Below the pieces are notes generated by a model. That model worked only from the letters and a program-made list of their open reading frames with translations. It was not told the DNA's origin and searched no databases. Positions 8,803 through 18,219 of a DNA stretch of 64,000 bases are shown in pieces. Every line of letters starts with the position of its first letter. Position 1 is the first letter of the stretch. The translations under genes were made by a program, and so were the position numbers. Origin of the DNA: a bacterium (GTDB taxonomy: Bacteria > Methylomirabilota > Methylomirabilia > Methylomirabilales > 2-02-FULL-66-22); assembly GCA_029580855.1 (NCBI GenBank), contig JAKPQH010000015.1:62001-126000 (forward strand), in the 5' to 3' direction.

Positions 8803-9803
8803 TCAGACGGCGCGGTCTGGCGGCGCCGCCGGCGTCGCGGTGTACAGGTGGCAGGCGACCTCGTGGTGGGGGCCGAGGGGAAGCATCGCCGGATCCCGCT
8901 GCACGCAGACGTCTCCGAGGCGACGCGGGCAGCGGGGATGGAACCGACAGCCGGACGGCACGCGCAGCGGGCTCGGGACGTCGCCTTCGAGGATGATCTC
9001 GGTCCGGGCGACGTCCGCCTCGATGGCCGGGACGGCGCTCAGCAGCGCCTGGGTGTACGGATGGCGGGGGTCCCGGAACAACCCTTCCACGGGGGCCGTC
9101 TCCACGATCCGACCGAGGTACATCACGGCCACGCGGTCGCAGATGTGGCGAACGACGGCCAGGTTGTGGGAGATCAAGAGATAGGTCAGCGATAACTCCG
9201 CCTGCAGCCGCTCCAGCAGGGCCAGCATCTGGGCCTGGACCGACACGTCCAGAGCCGACGTCGGCTCGTCCAGGACCAGCAGCCTGGGCCGGAGCGCCAG
9301 CGCCCGCGCCAGGCCGATGCGCTGCCGCTGTCCGCCGGACAGCTCGTGCGGATACCGGTACATGTGCTCGCGCTGGAGACCCACCGTCTCCAGGAGCTGC
9401 CGGACGCGCTCCCGCAGCGCTCGCCCCGCGAGCCGCTCGTGGACAATGAGCGGCGCGGCCACCGACCGCATGACCGTCCTGCGGGGATTCAGCGACAACT
9501 GGGGATCCTGGAAGATCATCTGCATTTTGCGGCGCAGCGGGCGCAGGGCCCCCTCCGACAGACCGAGGAGATCGGCACCCTCGAAGCGGATCGCGCCGCC
9601 CGTCGGCGACACCAGCCGCAGGATGGCTCGGCCCACGGTGGACTTGCCGGAGCCCGATTCCCCCACCAGACCCAGACTCTCCCCCTCCTGAAGGCGGAAG
9701 CTCACGCCGTCCACCGCCCGGACGATCCGCCCCACCCCGCCCAGCGGGCCGGCCCCCTGGCGAAAGTGGACGGTCAGGTCCCGCACCTCCAGCAGCTCCC
9801 GCG

Positions 9804-9807
<4 letters not shown>
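8803..9807 (-). CDS. peptide-type ABC transporter ATPase (OppF/DppF-like)
   Basis: 334-residue cytoplasmic ATPase. Walker [10 protein letters not shown] (about residue 50), Q-loop, signature [15 protein letters not shown] (about 165) and Walker [13 protein letters not shown] are all intact, followed by the oligopeptide/dipeptide C-terminal extension with [17 protein letters not shown] and a conserved CRFHPRCP cysteine segment near residue 290. The start codon overlaps the stop of the upstream ATPase gene as ATGA, so the pair is translationally coupled. It is the last gene of the ten-gene cluster. Confidence 0.95.
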
Positions 9808-10841
<1,034 letters not shown>

Positions 10842-10898
10842 CCCCTTGGCCTTTCCGCGTCGCTGCCGTTGGCGCTCGTTGTCCCTGTCGCCGCCCCG

Positions 10899-11858
10899 TC
10901 AGAGGCGGCTACGCGGGTCCAGCACATCGCGCAGACCGTCGCCCAGCAGATTCCACCCCAGGACGGTGAGAAAGATGGCCCCGCCGGGAAACGTCGCGTA
11001 CCACCACCGGTCCGGCAGATAGTTCCGCCCGGTGCCGATCATGGCTCCCCATTCCGGCGTCGGCGGCTGGGCGCCGATGCCGATAAAACCCAGGCTGGCC
11101 GCCGCCAGGATCGCCAGACCCATATCCATGGATGCCTTGACCAGGATGGGCGACGCAAGATTCGGCAGGATCTCCCCGAAGGCGATGCGCCAGCGATGGC
11201 TCCCCACGCACCGCGCGGCTTCGATGAACGGCTCGGTCTTGATCGAGAGCGTCTTGCCCTGCACCAGACGCACATACCCCGGCCACCAGACCAGCGACAG
11301 GGCGATCATCGCGTTGGTGATGCCGGGTCCCAGCGAGGCTACGATGGCGATGGCCAGGATGAGGCCAGGCACGGCCAGGAAGACATCCGTCACCCGCATG
11401 ACGGTTTCCCCGATCCAGCCGCCCACGAACCCCGCCAGGATGCCCAGCGGCACGCCGATCAGCATGGCCACGCCCACCACGATCAAGCTGATGCGGAGCG
11501 TCAGCCGGGTCCCGACGACGACCATCGTGAAGATGTCGCGTCCGACTTCGTCGGTCCCGAACCAGTGCGCCGCGTTGGGAGCGGTGAGCTTCTTGGCCAG
11601 ATGGGTGGCCCCGGCTGCGTCCTCGGGATACGGCACCAGGGAGGGGCCGGCCGCCGCCACCAGGAGGAACAGCCCCACGATGGCCATGCCGACGACGGAC
11701 AGGGGGTTGCGCAGGACGGCGTAGAGCGAGCGCTGCAGCTCGTGGAACTGGCTGCGCCGCTCCTCGCGGAACCGCGCCCACCAGGACGCCCCGGCGACCG
11801 GCGGCGGCTCAGGCGCGCCCCCGCCCCCAACCCCGCAATCTGCACTCGGCCATGTCAT
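10899..11858 (-). CDS. peptide-type ABC transporter permease (DppC/OppC-like)
   Basis: 319 residues. The N terminus is longer than usual, with a glycine/proline-rich cytoplasmic tail and [14 protein letters not shown]-like basic region before TM1 (about residues 55-75). Family motifs: [20 protein letters not shown] and the EAA loop around [23 protein letters not shown] at 11858 overlaps the upstream permease stop by four bases (ATGA), indicating coupling. It pairs with the 11855-12862 product. Confidence 0.93.
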   Translation of the reverse strand: MTWPSADCGVGGGGAPEPPPVAGASWWARFREERRSQFHELQRSLYAVLRNPLSVVGMAIVGLFLLVAAAGPSLVPYPEDAAGATHLAKKLTAPNAAHWFGTDEVGRDIFTMVVVGTRLTLRISLIVVGVAMLIGVPLGILAGFVGGWIGETVMRVTDVFLAVPGLILAIAIVASLGPGITNAMIALSLVWWPGYVRLVQGKTLSIKTEPFIEAARCVGSHRWRIAFGEILPNLASPILVKASMDMGLAILAAASLGFIGIGAQPPTPEWGAMIGTGRNYLPDRWWYATFPGGAIFLTVLGWNLLGDGLRDVLDPRSRL

Positions 11859-12862
11859 GCGTACCGCACCCGCGGATCGAGGACGCCGTAGAGCAGGTCC
11901 ACGACCAGATTGGCGAGGGCGAAGTTGAGCCCGATGATCAGCGTCACCGCCATCACCGGCATAAAGTCCGCGGCCACCGAGCTTTGTACGGCATACAGAC
12001 CGATGCCGGGCCAGTCGAAGACCGTCTCCACGAGCACCGTGCCGCCCAGCATCCACCCGTAGCGGAGGCCGATCAGCGTGACCGTCGGGATGAGCGCGTT
12101 CTTCAGAACATACTTGGCGACGATAAAGCGCGGCGGCAACCCGCAGGCGCGCGCGTTCACCACGTACTCCTTCGACATGGTGTCCAGCATATCCGCCCGC
12201 ATCATGCGCGTCACCGCCGCCACCGACGGCGAGGACAGGACCGCCGCGGGCAGGAGGAGATGCCACAGGGCGCTCGCGAACGTGTCCCACTGCCCCGCGG
12301 CCAGCGCATCCGCAAGGAAGAAGCCCGTGAGCGGCGGCGGCGGACTCATGACCAGGGCCAGGCGGCCTCCGGAGGGCAGCAGGCCGAGCTTGAGCGCCAG
12401 CAGGAGCTGGAGCATCAGGGCCAGCCAGAACATGGGGACGGCCACGCCCCCGATGGAGATCAGGCGCAGCGCGTGATCCACCCAGGTGTTGCGGTAGGCC
12501 GCCGCCAGAATCCCGAACAGGATCCCCAGCACCACCGCCAGCCCCATGGTGAAGAAGACCAGCTCCAGCGTCGCGGGCAGGAACACCTTGATATCGTCCA
12601 GGACGTCGTGCCGCGTCCGGATGGACCGGCCCAGGTTTCCTTGGAACAGGCCCTTCACGTAGATGGCGTACTGGACCGGGAGCGGGCGGTCCAGGGCGAA
12701 CTCCGCCCGGATGAGCTCGATCTGCTCCTGGGTGGCGTCGGGGCCGGCGGCCAGGCGGGCCGGATCGCCCGGGGTGACGTGGGAGACTACGAAGACCACC
12801 ACCGTCAGACCGAACAGGGTCACCAGGACCAGCAGCAGCCGCTTGATCAGAAACACGCGCAT
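11855..12862 (-). CDS. peptide-type ABC transporter permease (DppB/OppB-like)
   Basis: 335 residues, six TM helices. Starts MRVFLIKRLLLVLVTL, followed by SHVTPGDPARLAAGPDAT, the hallmark periplasmic segment of DppB-type permeases, and the EAA loop around EYVVNARACGLPPRF near residue 225. A proline/glycine-rich extracytoplasmic loop (about residues 165-185) is longer than in the 6541 homologue. It follows the binding protein gene by 83 bases. Confidence 0.93.
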   Translation of the reverse strand: MRVFLIKRLLLVLVTLFGLTVVVFVVSHVTPGDPARLAAGPDATQEQIELIRAEFALDRPLPVQYAIYVKGLFQGNLGRSIRTRHDVLDDIKVFLPATLELVFFTMGLAVVLGILFGILAAAYRNTWVDHALRLISIGGVAVPMFWLALMLQLLLALKLGLLPSGGRLALVMSPPPPLTGFFLADALAAGQWDTFASALWHLLLPAAVLSSPSVAAVTRMMRADMLDTMSKEYVVNARACGLPPRFIVAKYVLKNALIPTVTLIGLRYGWMLGGTVLVETVFDWPGIGLYAVQSSVAADFMPVMAVTLIIGLNFALANLVVDLLYGVLDPRVRYA

Positions 12863-12945
12863 GCGTCGCCCGTCGGCGGAAACGCGTGGGGCGGACCCGC
12901 GAGGATGCGGAGCCTGCCCCACGCCACTCGAAGGGAAGAGACACC

Positions 12946-14535
12946 CTACTCGATGGCCAGCTGGTACATATCGACTTCGCCCGTGTAGTGGACGGGCGAG
13001 AAGAGGAACCCCTTCACGTGATCCCGCAAGGCCCAGCGCCGGTTGAAGAGCATACCCCAGACCTCGGGGGCGTCGTCCACGATCAGACGCTGGACCTCGT
13101 GATAGAGCTTCTCGCGTGCCGGCCACTCTCTGAGGGTCCGGGCCTGGTCGATCAGTTCATCCACCTTGGGGTTCTTGTAGTAGGCCACGCTGTAGTAGCC
13201 GCGCCCCCAGGCGCCCGAGTGGAACTGGAGCGAGAGGATGGCGTCCGGGTCGAAAAACTGGGGCGTCACGAAGACCGCCATGGTGTCGGGCATGGTCTCG
13301 ATCTTCGAGCCCCGCGCCACCATCTGCGGCCAGGGCAGAGCCACCATGTTGACCGTGATGTTCAGCTTCTTGAGCTGGTCGATAAGCACCAGGCCGACCA
13401 GCCGCTCCTCCTCCAGCCCCGCCACGTACACATACTCCAGGCTGAAGCCGCCGTTGGGACGCCCCGCCTTGGCCAGATACTCCTTGGCCTTGTTGAGGTC
13501 CGTCCGGTACACGGGGAGCTTGGGCGCGTGGCCCTTGAAGGCTTGGGGTATCGGCCCCTCCATCAGCGTGGCGTGGCCGTTGTAGATCTTCAGGAAAGCG
13601 TCGTAGTCCATGGCATACGAGATGGCCTTCCGGATGTCCTTGTTGGCCGTCAGCCCTTTCTGGTTGTTGAACTTGATGGCGCAGTGGGTGACGCCGGGAT
13701 GCTCCTCGATTCTGATCCCTTTCTCCTTGGCGATGGCGTCGTAGTCGTCGGTCTGGAGGCCCTCCACGAGGTCCGCCTCGCCCTTGAGGAGGGCGATCTT
13801 CTGGGACGAGCTCTCCTGGATCAGCTTGAAGATGTACCCCCCGATGTGCTTGGGGTTTTTCCAGCCCTTCCAGTACTTCTCCACCGCCTCCAGCTCGTAC
13901 AGGTTGCCCTGCTCCCAGCGGCGAATCGTGAACGGTCCCGACCCGGCTTCGTTGCTCATCAGCCATTTCTGGCCGTAGTCGTTGTTCGCCGCGTTGGCCA
14001 TGACCTGCTTCCAGCTCACGATATACAGCCACGGGACCGTGGCGATAAAGGGGGTGTAGGGCTTCTTCAGCGAGACCTGGAACGTTTGGATATCCGGCAC
14101 CGCGAGACTCTCGCGGTCCACGATATCCATGAACAGCACCGCCGGCCCCAGCTTGAGGTCCAGGATCCGCTGGAAGGAGAACTTGACGTCGTACGCGGTG
14201 ACCGGCTCGCCGTTGTGAAACCTGGCCCGCCTGTCCAGCTTGAAGGTGTAGGTCAGACCGTCCTTGGAGACCTCGTACGACTCGGCGAGCCAGGGGATCA
14301 GCTTGGGGGGATTCCCCTCGTACTTGAGGAGCGCGTCGTAGACGGATTGCTGGATCGTGCGCGTGGACCAGTCGGTGCGGACGTGCGGGTCCAGGTTCGG
14401 GACCGCCTGCCGCGCGCCGAAGACCAGGATCTTCTTGCCCTCCCGCAGCTGGAACGCCGCCGCCTCGTCCGCCCCCGCCAGGGCCACGATCACCACCGGC
14501 AGGAACAGGATGACCGCCATCCACCGTCTCGTCAT
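12946..14535 (-). CDS. ABC transporter family-5 substrate-binding protein
   Basis: 529-residue exported binding protein (SBP_bac_5). Signal peptide residues 1-27 (MTRRW, hydrophobic core, DEAAA). The mature protein begins with KKILVFGARQAVPNLDPH and continues through the standard family core, ending VDMYQLAIE. The start at 14535 is chosen because GAGGAGG precedes it; upstream in-frame codons lack one and would spoil the signal peptide. Only distantly similar to the 4923 protein, so the two importers likely bind different ligands. Its position after the enzyme genes ties the importer to the catabolic genes. Confidence 0.92.
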   Translation of the reverse strand: MTRRWMAVILFLPVVIVALAGADEAAAFQLREGKKILVFGARQAVPNLDPHVRTDWSTRTIQQSVYDALLKYEGNPPKLIPWLAESYEVSKDGLTYTFKLDRRARFHNGEPVTAYDVKFSFQRILDLKLGPAVLFMDIVDRESLAVPDIQTFQVSLKKPYTPFIATVPWLYIVSWKQVMANAANNDYGQKWLMSNEAGSGPFTIRRWEQGNLYELEAVEKYWKGWKNPKHIGGYIFKLIQESSSQKIALLKGEADLVEGLQTDDYDAIAKEKGIRIEEHPGVTHCAIKFNNQKGLTANKDIRKAISYAMDYDAFLKIYNGHATLMEGPIPQAFKGHAPKLPVYRTDLNKAKEYLAKAGRPNGGFSLEYVYVAGLEEERLVGLVLIDQLKKLNITVNMVALPWPQMVARGSKIETMPDTMAVFVTPQFFDPDAILSLQFHSGAWGRGYYSVAYYKNPKVDELIDQARTLREWPAREKLYHEVQRLIVDDAPEVWGMLFNRRWALRDHVKGFLFSPVHYTGEVDMYQLAIE

Positions 14536-14607
14536 GATGACCCCTCCTCTCGCCTCTGCGGTTTGGTCTCCCCCGAAGGCGCGCCCCGGGGACAACGCGC
14601 CCGGCGG

Positions 14608-15276
14608 CTACAGCATCTCGTCCAGGATCTTGCCCACCAGCGAGCGCGCGAGGAGAACCGGCTTTTCGCAAGCCCGCCGGACCGCGTCCCGCATGGCGGC
14701 GTCGTAGCCGATGCAGTGCATGACGACCAGCTTCACGTCGCTGCCCCGAAAAACGGCGGCCGCGCGTCCGACCTCCTCCGGTCTGGTATAGGGCGACGCG
14801 GCCACGACCGTCGGCACCAGGCCGTACCCGGCGGTCTTGGCGCGACTGCTCGCCACCTGCGCCGCGCCGGGCACCAGGACGCCGACGGCCCCGCCCGGAC
14901 CGGCCAGGGACTGGACGATCCGGTCGACCAGCGCCTGCGGCTCCAGAAAGGGCCGGGGGGAGTGGAACTCCGGGAACCGGCCCGTGCACAAGAGCACCAG
15001 GATCTCCACCGACGGCGCCAGCCGGTCGATGCAGGCCTGGATCCGCGGGACCATGTGCCGCTTGGCGAGGTGCACCTCGCTTCCGTCCCGCATACGCGTC
15101 ACCAGCGTCTCGTCGCCGGCGCCGGGTGCCAGCGCCCGCACCGCCCCGAGGTCGAGGCCGTCCAGCGCGCCCGCCTCGACCGTCTCCAGCGGGCGCCGGA
15201 CGAGCCGGAGCACCTCCGGCACGACATCCTGCCGCGGGCTCTGCCCGATGGTGATCATCCCCACGCGGGTCGCCAT
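14608..15276 (-). CDS. AroM-family protein
   Basis: 222 residues beginning with GMITIGQSPRQDVVPE, the diagnostic start of the AroM family. AroM was named for its position beside aroL in Escherichia coli; its reaction is not established. A central motif LLCTGRFPEF and a C-terminal segment KLVVMHCIGYD, with a cysteine in each, recall the two-lobed fold and paired cysteines of aspartate/glutamate racemase-like enzymes; that relation is my inference. It sits between the DUF1177 gene and the binding protein gene, which argues for a catabolic role here, not aromatic amino acid synthesis. Confidence 0.85.
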   Translation of the reverse strand: MATRVGMITIGQSPRQDVVPEVLRLVRRPLETVEAGALDGLDLGAVRALAPGAGDETLVTRMRDGSEVHLAKRHMVPRIQACIDRLAPSVEILVLLCTGRFPEFHSPRPFLEPQALVDRIVQSLAGPGGAVGVLVPGAAQVASSRAKTAGYGLVPTVVAASPYTRPEEVGRAAAVFRGSDVKLVVMHCIGYDAAMRDAVRRACEKPVLLARSLVGKILDEML

Positions 15277-15343
15277 GCCGGTCCCCCCTGCGTGTCCGCC
15301 GTCTCGCGCCGTTTCCGATCCGACCGTCTTGCCGCCGTTCCAC

Positions 15344-16291
15344 CTACGCCTTGGCGCGTCCCTTCCCCAGGCCCTGCAGGCGCGTCAAGGGGCCGTAGCG
15401 CGCGAGGATCCGCGCAAACTCCGCCTCGTCGTAGAAGGCACAGGTCTTCCGGCCGAACCGCTTCGCCACTTCGATACAGAACCGCACCGCCAGCTCGATA
15501 TCCACGGCGTGGCTGGCCCCCGTGGCGCACCCCGGCACCGCCGTCTCCGCCGTGACGGCCACGCCCACCACCGGGGCCGTCGTCGCCGTCGCCGGCTGCA
15601 TGATCGAGTTCAGGTGGTAGAGGCCGTTCCCGTACGGGGTGATGTCCTGGGTCGTGATCGGCAGGACGACGGGCAGCCTCCCCGTGACGTTCTGCAGAAT
15701 GTCCAGGAGATCGTCGCTCACCCGCAGCACCCAGCCCGCCTTGGCCGTGGGCGAGATGGCGATCCCCCGCCGGTTGCAGATCCGGTTCCCCTTGGTCGTG
15801 TCGATGGACAGGATGGCGTCCATGGCCTGGTCCACTTCCACGGCGTTGAGCGCCGCCGTCTCCACGGGGGACCCCATGAAGGGCACCGGCGTGTGGGGGC
15901 GCGTCGGGGCATGGGGGCAGATGTGCGTGGCGACGATGACGTCCCCCGCCAGGAGGTCGCCCGCGTTTTGCATGTCGGCCAGCTTGAGGGCCGTGGCCAC
16001 GGCGGCCACCGCGCCGTCGGCGTCCGAAACCAAGCCGATCATCTCGGGTCGCGCCCCGATTCCCCCCAGCCGGCCGATCACGCCCAGCGTCCGCACGCGG
16101 CCGCCCCGCGCTTTCCCGCGCCGCCCCGGCACGAGCGCGCGCACGGCATCCGTGTGGCCCCTAGGACCCTTGAGGGTCTGGACCCGGACATCGGCCAGTC
16201 CGCGCTCGCGCAGGCCATCGGCCACCGCGGCCCCCGTCACCCGGGCGCTGTCCAACAGCTCGATCGCCTCCAGAACCTGCTTCAGCGCCAT
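15344..16291 (-). CDS. DUF1177 family protein
   Basis: 315 residues matching the DUF1177 family from end to end: N-terminal LKQVLEAIELLDSARVTG, the segment GPRGHTDAVRALVPG, the histidine-rich VIVATHICPHAPT and the C-terminal cysteine/histidine segment around GCATGASHAVDIELAVRFC. The His/Asp/Cys-rich core is compatible with a metal- or cysteine-dependent enzyme, but no reaction is known. It starts ten bases downstream of the DUF917 gene stop and precedes the AroM-family gene, so it is co-transcribed with both. Confidence 0.88.
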   Translation of the reverse strand: MALKQVLEAIELLDSARVTGAAVADGLRERGLADVRVQTLKGPRGHTDAVRALVPGRRGKARGGRVRTLGVIGRLGGIGARPEMIGLVSDADGAVAAVATALKLADMQNAGDLLAGDVIVATHICPHAPTRPHTPVPFMGSPVETAALNAVEVDQAMDAILSIDTTKGNRICNRRGIAISPTAKAGWVLRVSDDLLDILQNVTGRLPVVLPITTQDITPYGNGLYHLNSIMQPATATTAPVVGVAVTAETAVPGCATGASHAVDIELAVRFCIEVAKRFGRKTCAFYDEAEFARILARYGPLTRLQGLGKGRAKA

Positions 16292-16300
16292 GCGGTCCTC

Positions 16301-17413
16301 CTAACCCACTACGGTCTCCAGCGGTCGATAGGGCAAGTCGAAATCGAAATGCGCGGGACCGGCCAGGGCCAGTCCTTCCGGCGTTCGCCACATGGGGTCG
16401 GCGGGAACGCCGAACACGACCATCTCCAGCCCCTGCCGGAGGACGGAGTTCGTGAACGGCCGACCCGTGCCGGCTTCCACGGCGCAGAGGAGATCCGGCG
16501 TCATCACGTAGGGCTGCCCGTCCAGCCAGGAGATCTCGTTCTCGTTCTTCAACCAGATCCGCAGCGTGTGCCCCGACGACGCCCCGGTTCCCTCCAACGT
16601 ATACTCGCCCCACATAAAGCCGCCGCGATCCTCCCAGGCGAGGCTTGCCACCCGCCCCTGGAACACCCGCACGCCTCCCGCCGCCGCGATCACCGCGGCC
16701 ACGGCGTCCCGGTCGGCGGCCTGCGCCTCGCGCAGCGCGCGCCCGATGGCCAGCGCCCGGGACACCGTTTCCCGGATCGCCATCCGCCGGAGCGCCGTCC
16801 CGTTCACCGGGCAGCGGACGGTGACCGTGCCGCCGCCCACCACGGCCAGCGCCCGGGCGATCTGCTCCGCCGACTTGAAGGATTGGGTCTGGATGACCAG
16901 CGCGCGGTTTCCCCAGACGTCGCAGAGGGCCATGGGGGGCAGGGGAAAGCCGTGGAGGGTGTACGAGCCCATCTCCAGCTCCGGCTTGGCCCGTCCGATG
17001 GTATCCCCGTCCACAAAGGGGATGCCGGCCAGCGCGCCGAGGATACCGGCGACCGCCGTGTTGAGACCGCCCATCTCCACCGGCAGGACGGCGAACGCCT
17101 TCCGGCCGATGTGGCTTTCCAGGAGGCGAAGGCCAACCAGCAGCGGGCTCTCCTCGGTCAGGATCTTTTCGCGCATGGCGCGCGCGTAGCGGTCGTCCTT
17201 GGCTCCCGGGGCGATCGAGCCCACGAAGGCCGGCATGACGACGATGCCGTCGTCCGGGACCTCCTCGGCGGTGGTCAGACGGACGGACTTCCCCGCCTCC
17301 ATGGCGGCCTCCAGCAGGGCGATGCCGAGCTCCGGCGATCCGCCACCGCCCGTGCCCAGCACGGTGGCACCCATACAGAGATCGGCGGCCGCCTGGCGAT
17401 CCAGCGTGATCAT
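16301..17413 (-). CDS. DUF917 / S-methyl thiohydantoin desulfurase-like protein
   Basis: 370 residues of the DUF917 family. The start MITLDRQAAADLCMGATVLGTGG carries the glycine-rich GTGGGGSPELG motif of the N-terminal domain; a two-domain fold follows (N domain about 1-165, C domain about 170-365 with SYTLHGFPLPP). This family is annotated in Pfam as S-Me-THD and its genes often neighbour hydantoinase-type genes; that points to degradation of hydantoin or thiohydantoin rings, but function here is inferred. ATG at 17413 is preferred over an upstream start without a ribosome site. Confidence 0.85.
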   Translation of the reverse strand: MITLDRQAAADLCMGATVLGTGGGGSPELGIALLEAAMEAGKSVRLTTAEEVPDDGIVVMPAFVGSIAPGAKDDRYARAMREKILTEESPLLVGLRLLESHIGRKAFAVLPVEMGGLNTAVAGILGALAGIPFVDGDTIGRAKPELEMGSYTLHGFPLPPMALCDVWGNRALVIQTQSFKSAEQIARALAVVGGGTVTVRCPVNGTALRRMAIRETVSRALAIGRALREAQAADRDAVAAVIAAAGGVRVFQGRVASLAWEDRGGFMWGEYTLEGTGASSGHTLRIWLKNENEISWLDGQPYVMTPDLLCAVEAGTGRPFTNSVLRQGLEMVVFGVPADPMWRTPEGLALAGPAHFDFDLPYRPLETVVG

Positions 17414-17536
17414 CGTGGCCCCCTTTCCGCCCGGACGCCGAGGCGGCACGCGATTGTCAGCCTGAGAGCCCGGGAGGTGCCACCGCGCGCGGCGGGCGCC
17501 ATGACGGCGCCCCGAGCGGTCGGGCGGGAGATAGAC

Positions 17537-18217
17537 TCAGTACTTCACTCGGCTGAACAGACGCAGCCCCTCCGGGCCGTACTCGCGCTCGATCTTCAGG
17601 GCGTGCTGGACGACGAGGTCGTAGATGCGACGCAGCTCGGCCACCGGATCCGGATGGTCGTCCACCCGCAGGTTGTGGTAGCCGCGCGGGTCGCGGCCGG
17701 CGACGAGGAGCGCCGCCGACTGTTTCCCCCGCTTGTCCCCGCCCGCCGCCTGGCCCGCTTCCAGGGCAAGCAGGAGGCGCTCCGACAGCTCGCGCTCCTC
17801 GGCGCGCGCTTGGCGGTACGCTTCCACCACCGCCTCGACCACGCGCGGGCCGGTCAGCATGTTGCCCGCCACGCTGAAGCCGTCCCCCTCGCGATGCCCG
17901 CACCATGGAACACAGCCCGACCCCGTGTGGCAGAAACTCGCCGCGGAGTCCACCCCGTGCACCTGGCGGATGTCGCGGTCGGCGTCGTCCGCCAAGAGCG
18001 CCCCGAGCGCGGTGCCGATCGGCACGCCCTGATCCAGCAGGGCGATTCCGCGCCGGCCGATCTCCGTGTTCACCCGCGCCTGCGTGGCGATTCCGCCCGC
18101 CAGGGAGACAAAGGGCACCAGCGCGCCGACGGCGGGCCGCGCCGTGGCCACGGCCACCCCGAAGGCGCCGGCCGCGGCGTCGTGGGCCACGACGGAGAAC
18201 GTGCCGAGGTCCAGCAT
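17537..18217 (-). CDS. DUF1028 family protein
   Basis: 226 residues of the DUF1028 family, which shares the N-terminal-nucleophile hydrolase fold. The usual start is seen: GTFSVVAHDAAAGAFGVAVAT, then GGIATQARVNTEIGRRGIALL, the conserved HTGSGCVPWCGHREGDGFSVAGNML and the C-terminal DDHPDPVAELRRIYDL. These proteins are commonly encoded beside peptide or amino-acid-derivative degradation genes. The ATG lies two bases after the stop of the ggt-like gene, so the two are coupled. Confidence 0.88.
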   Translation of the reverse strand: MLDLGTFSVVAHDAAAGAFGVAVATARPAVGALVPFVSLAGGIATQARVNTEIGRRGIALLDQGVPIGTALGALLADDADRDIRQVHGVDSAASFCHTGSGCVPWCGHREGDGFSVAGNMLTGPRVVEAVVEAYRQARAEERELSERLLLALEAGQAAGGDKRGKQSAALLVAGRDPRGYHNLRVDDHPDPVAELRRIYDLVVQHALKIEREYGPEGLRLFSRVKY

Positions 18218-18219
18218 GG

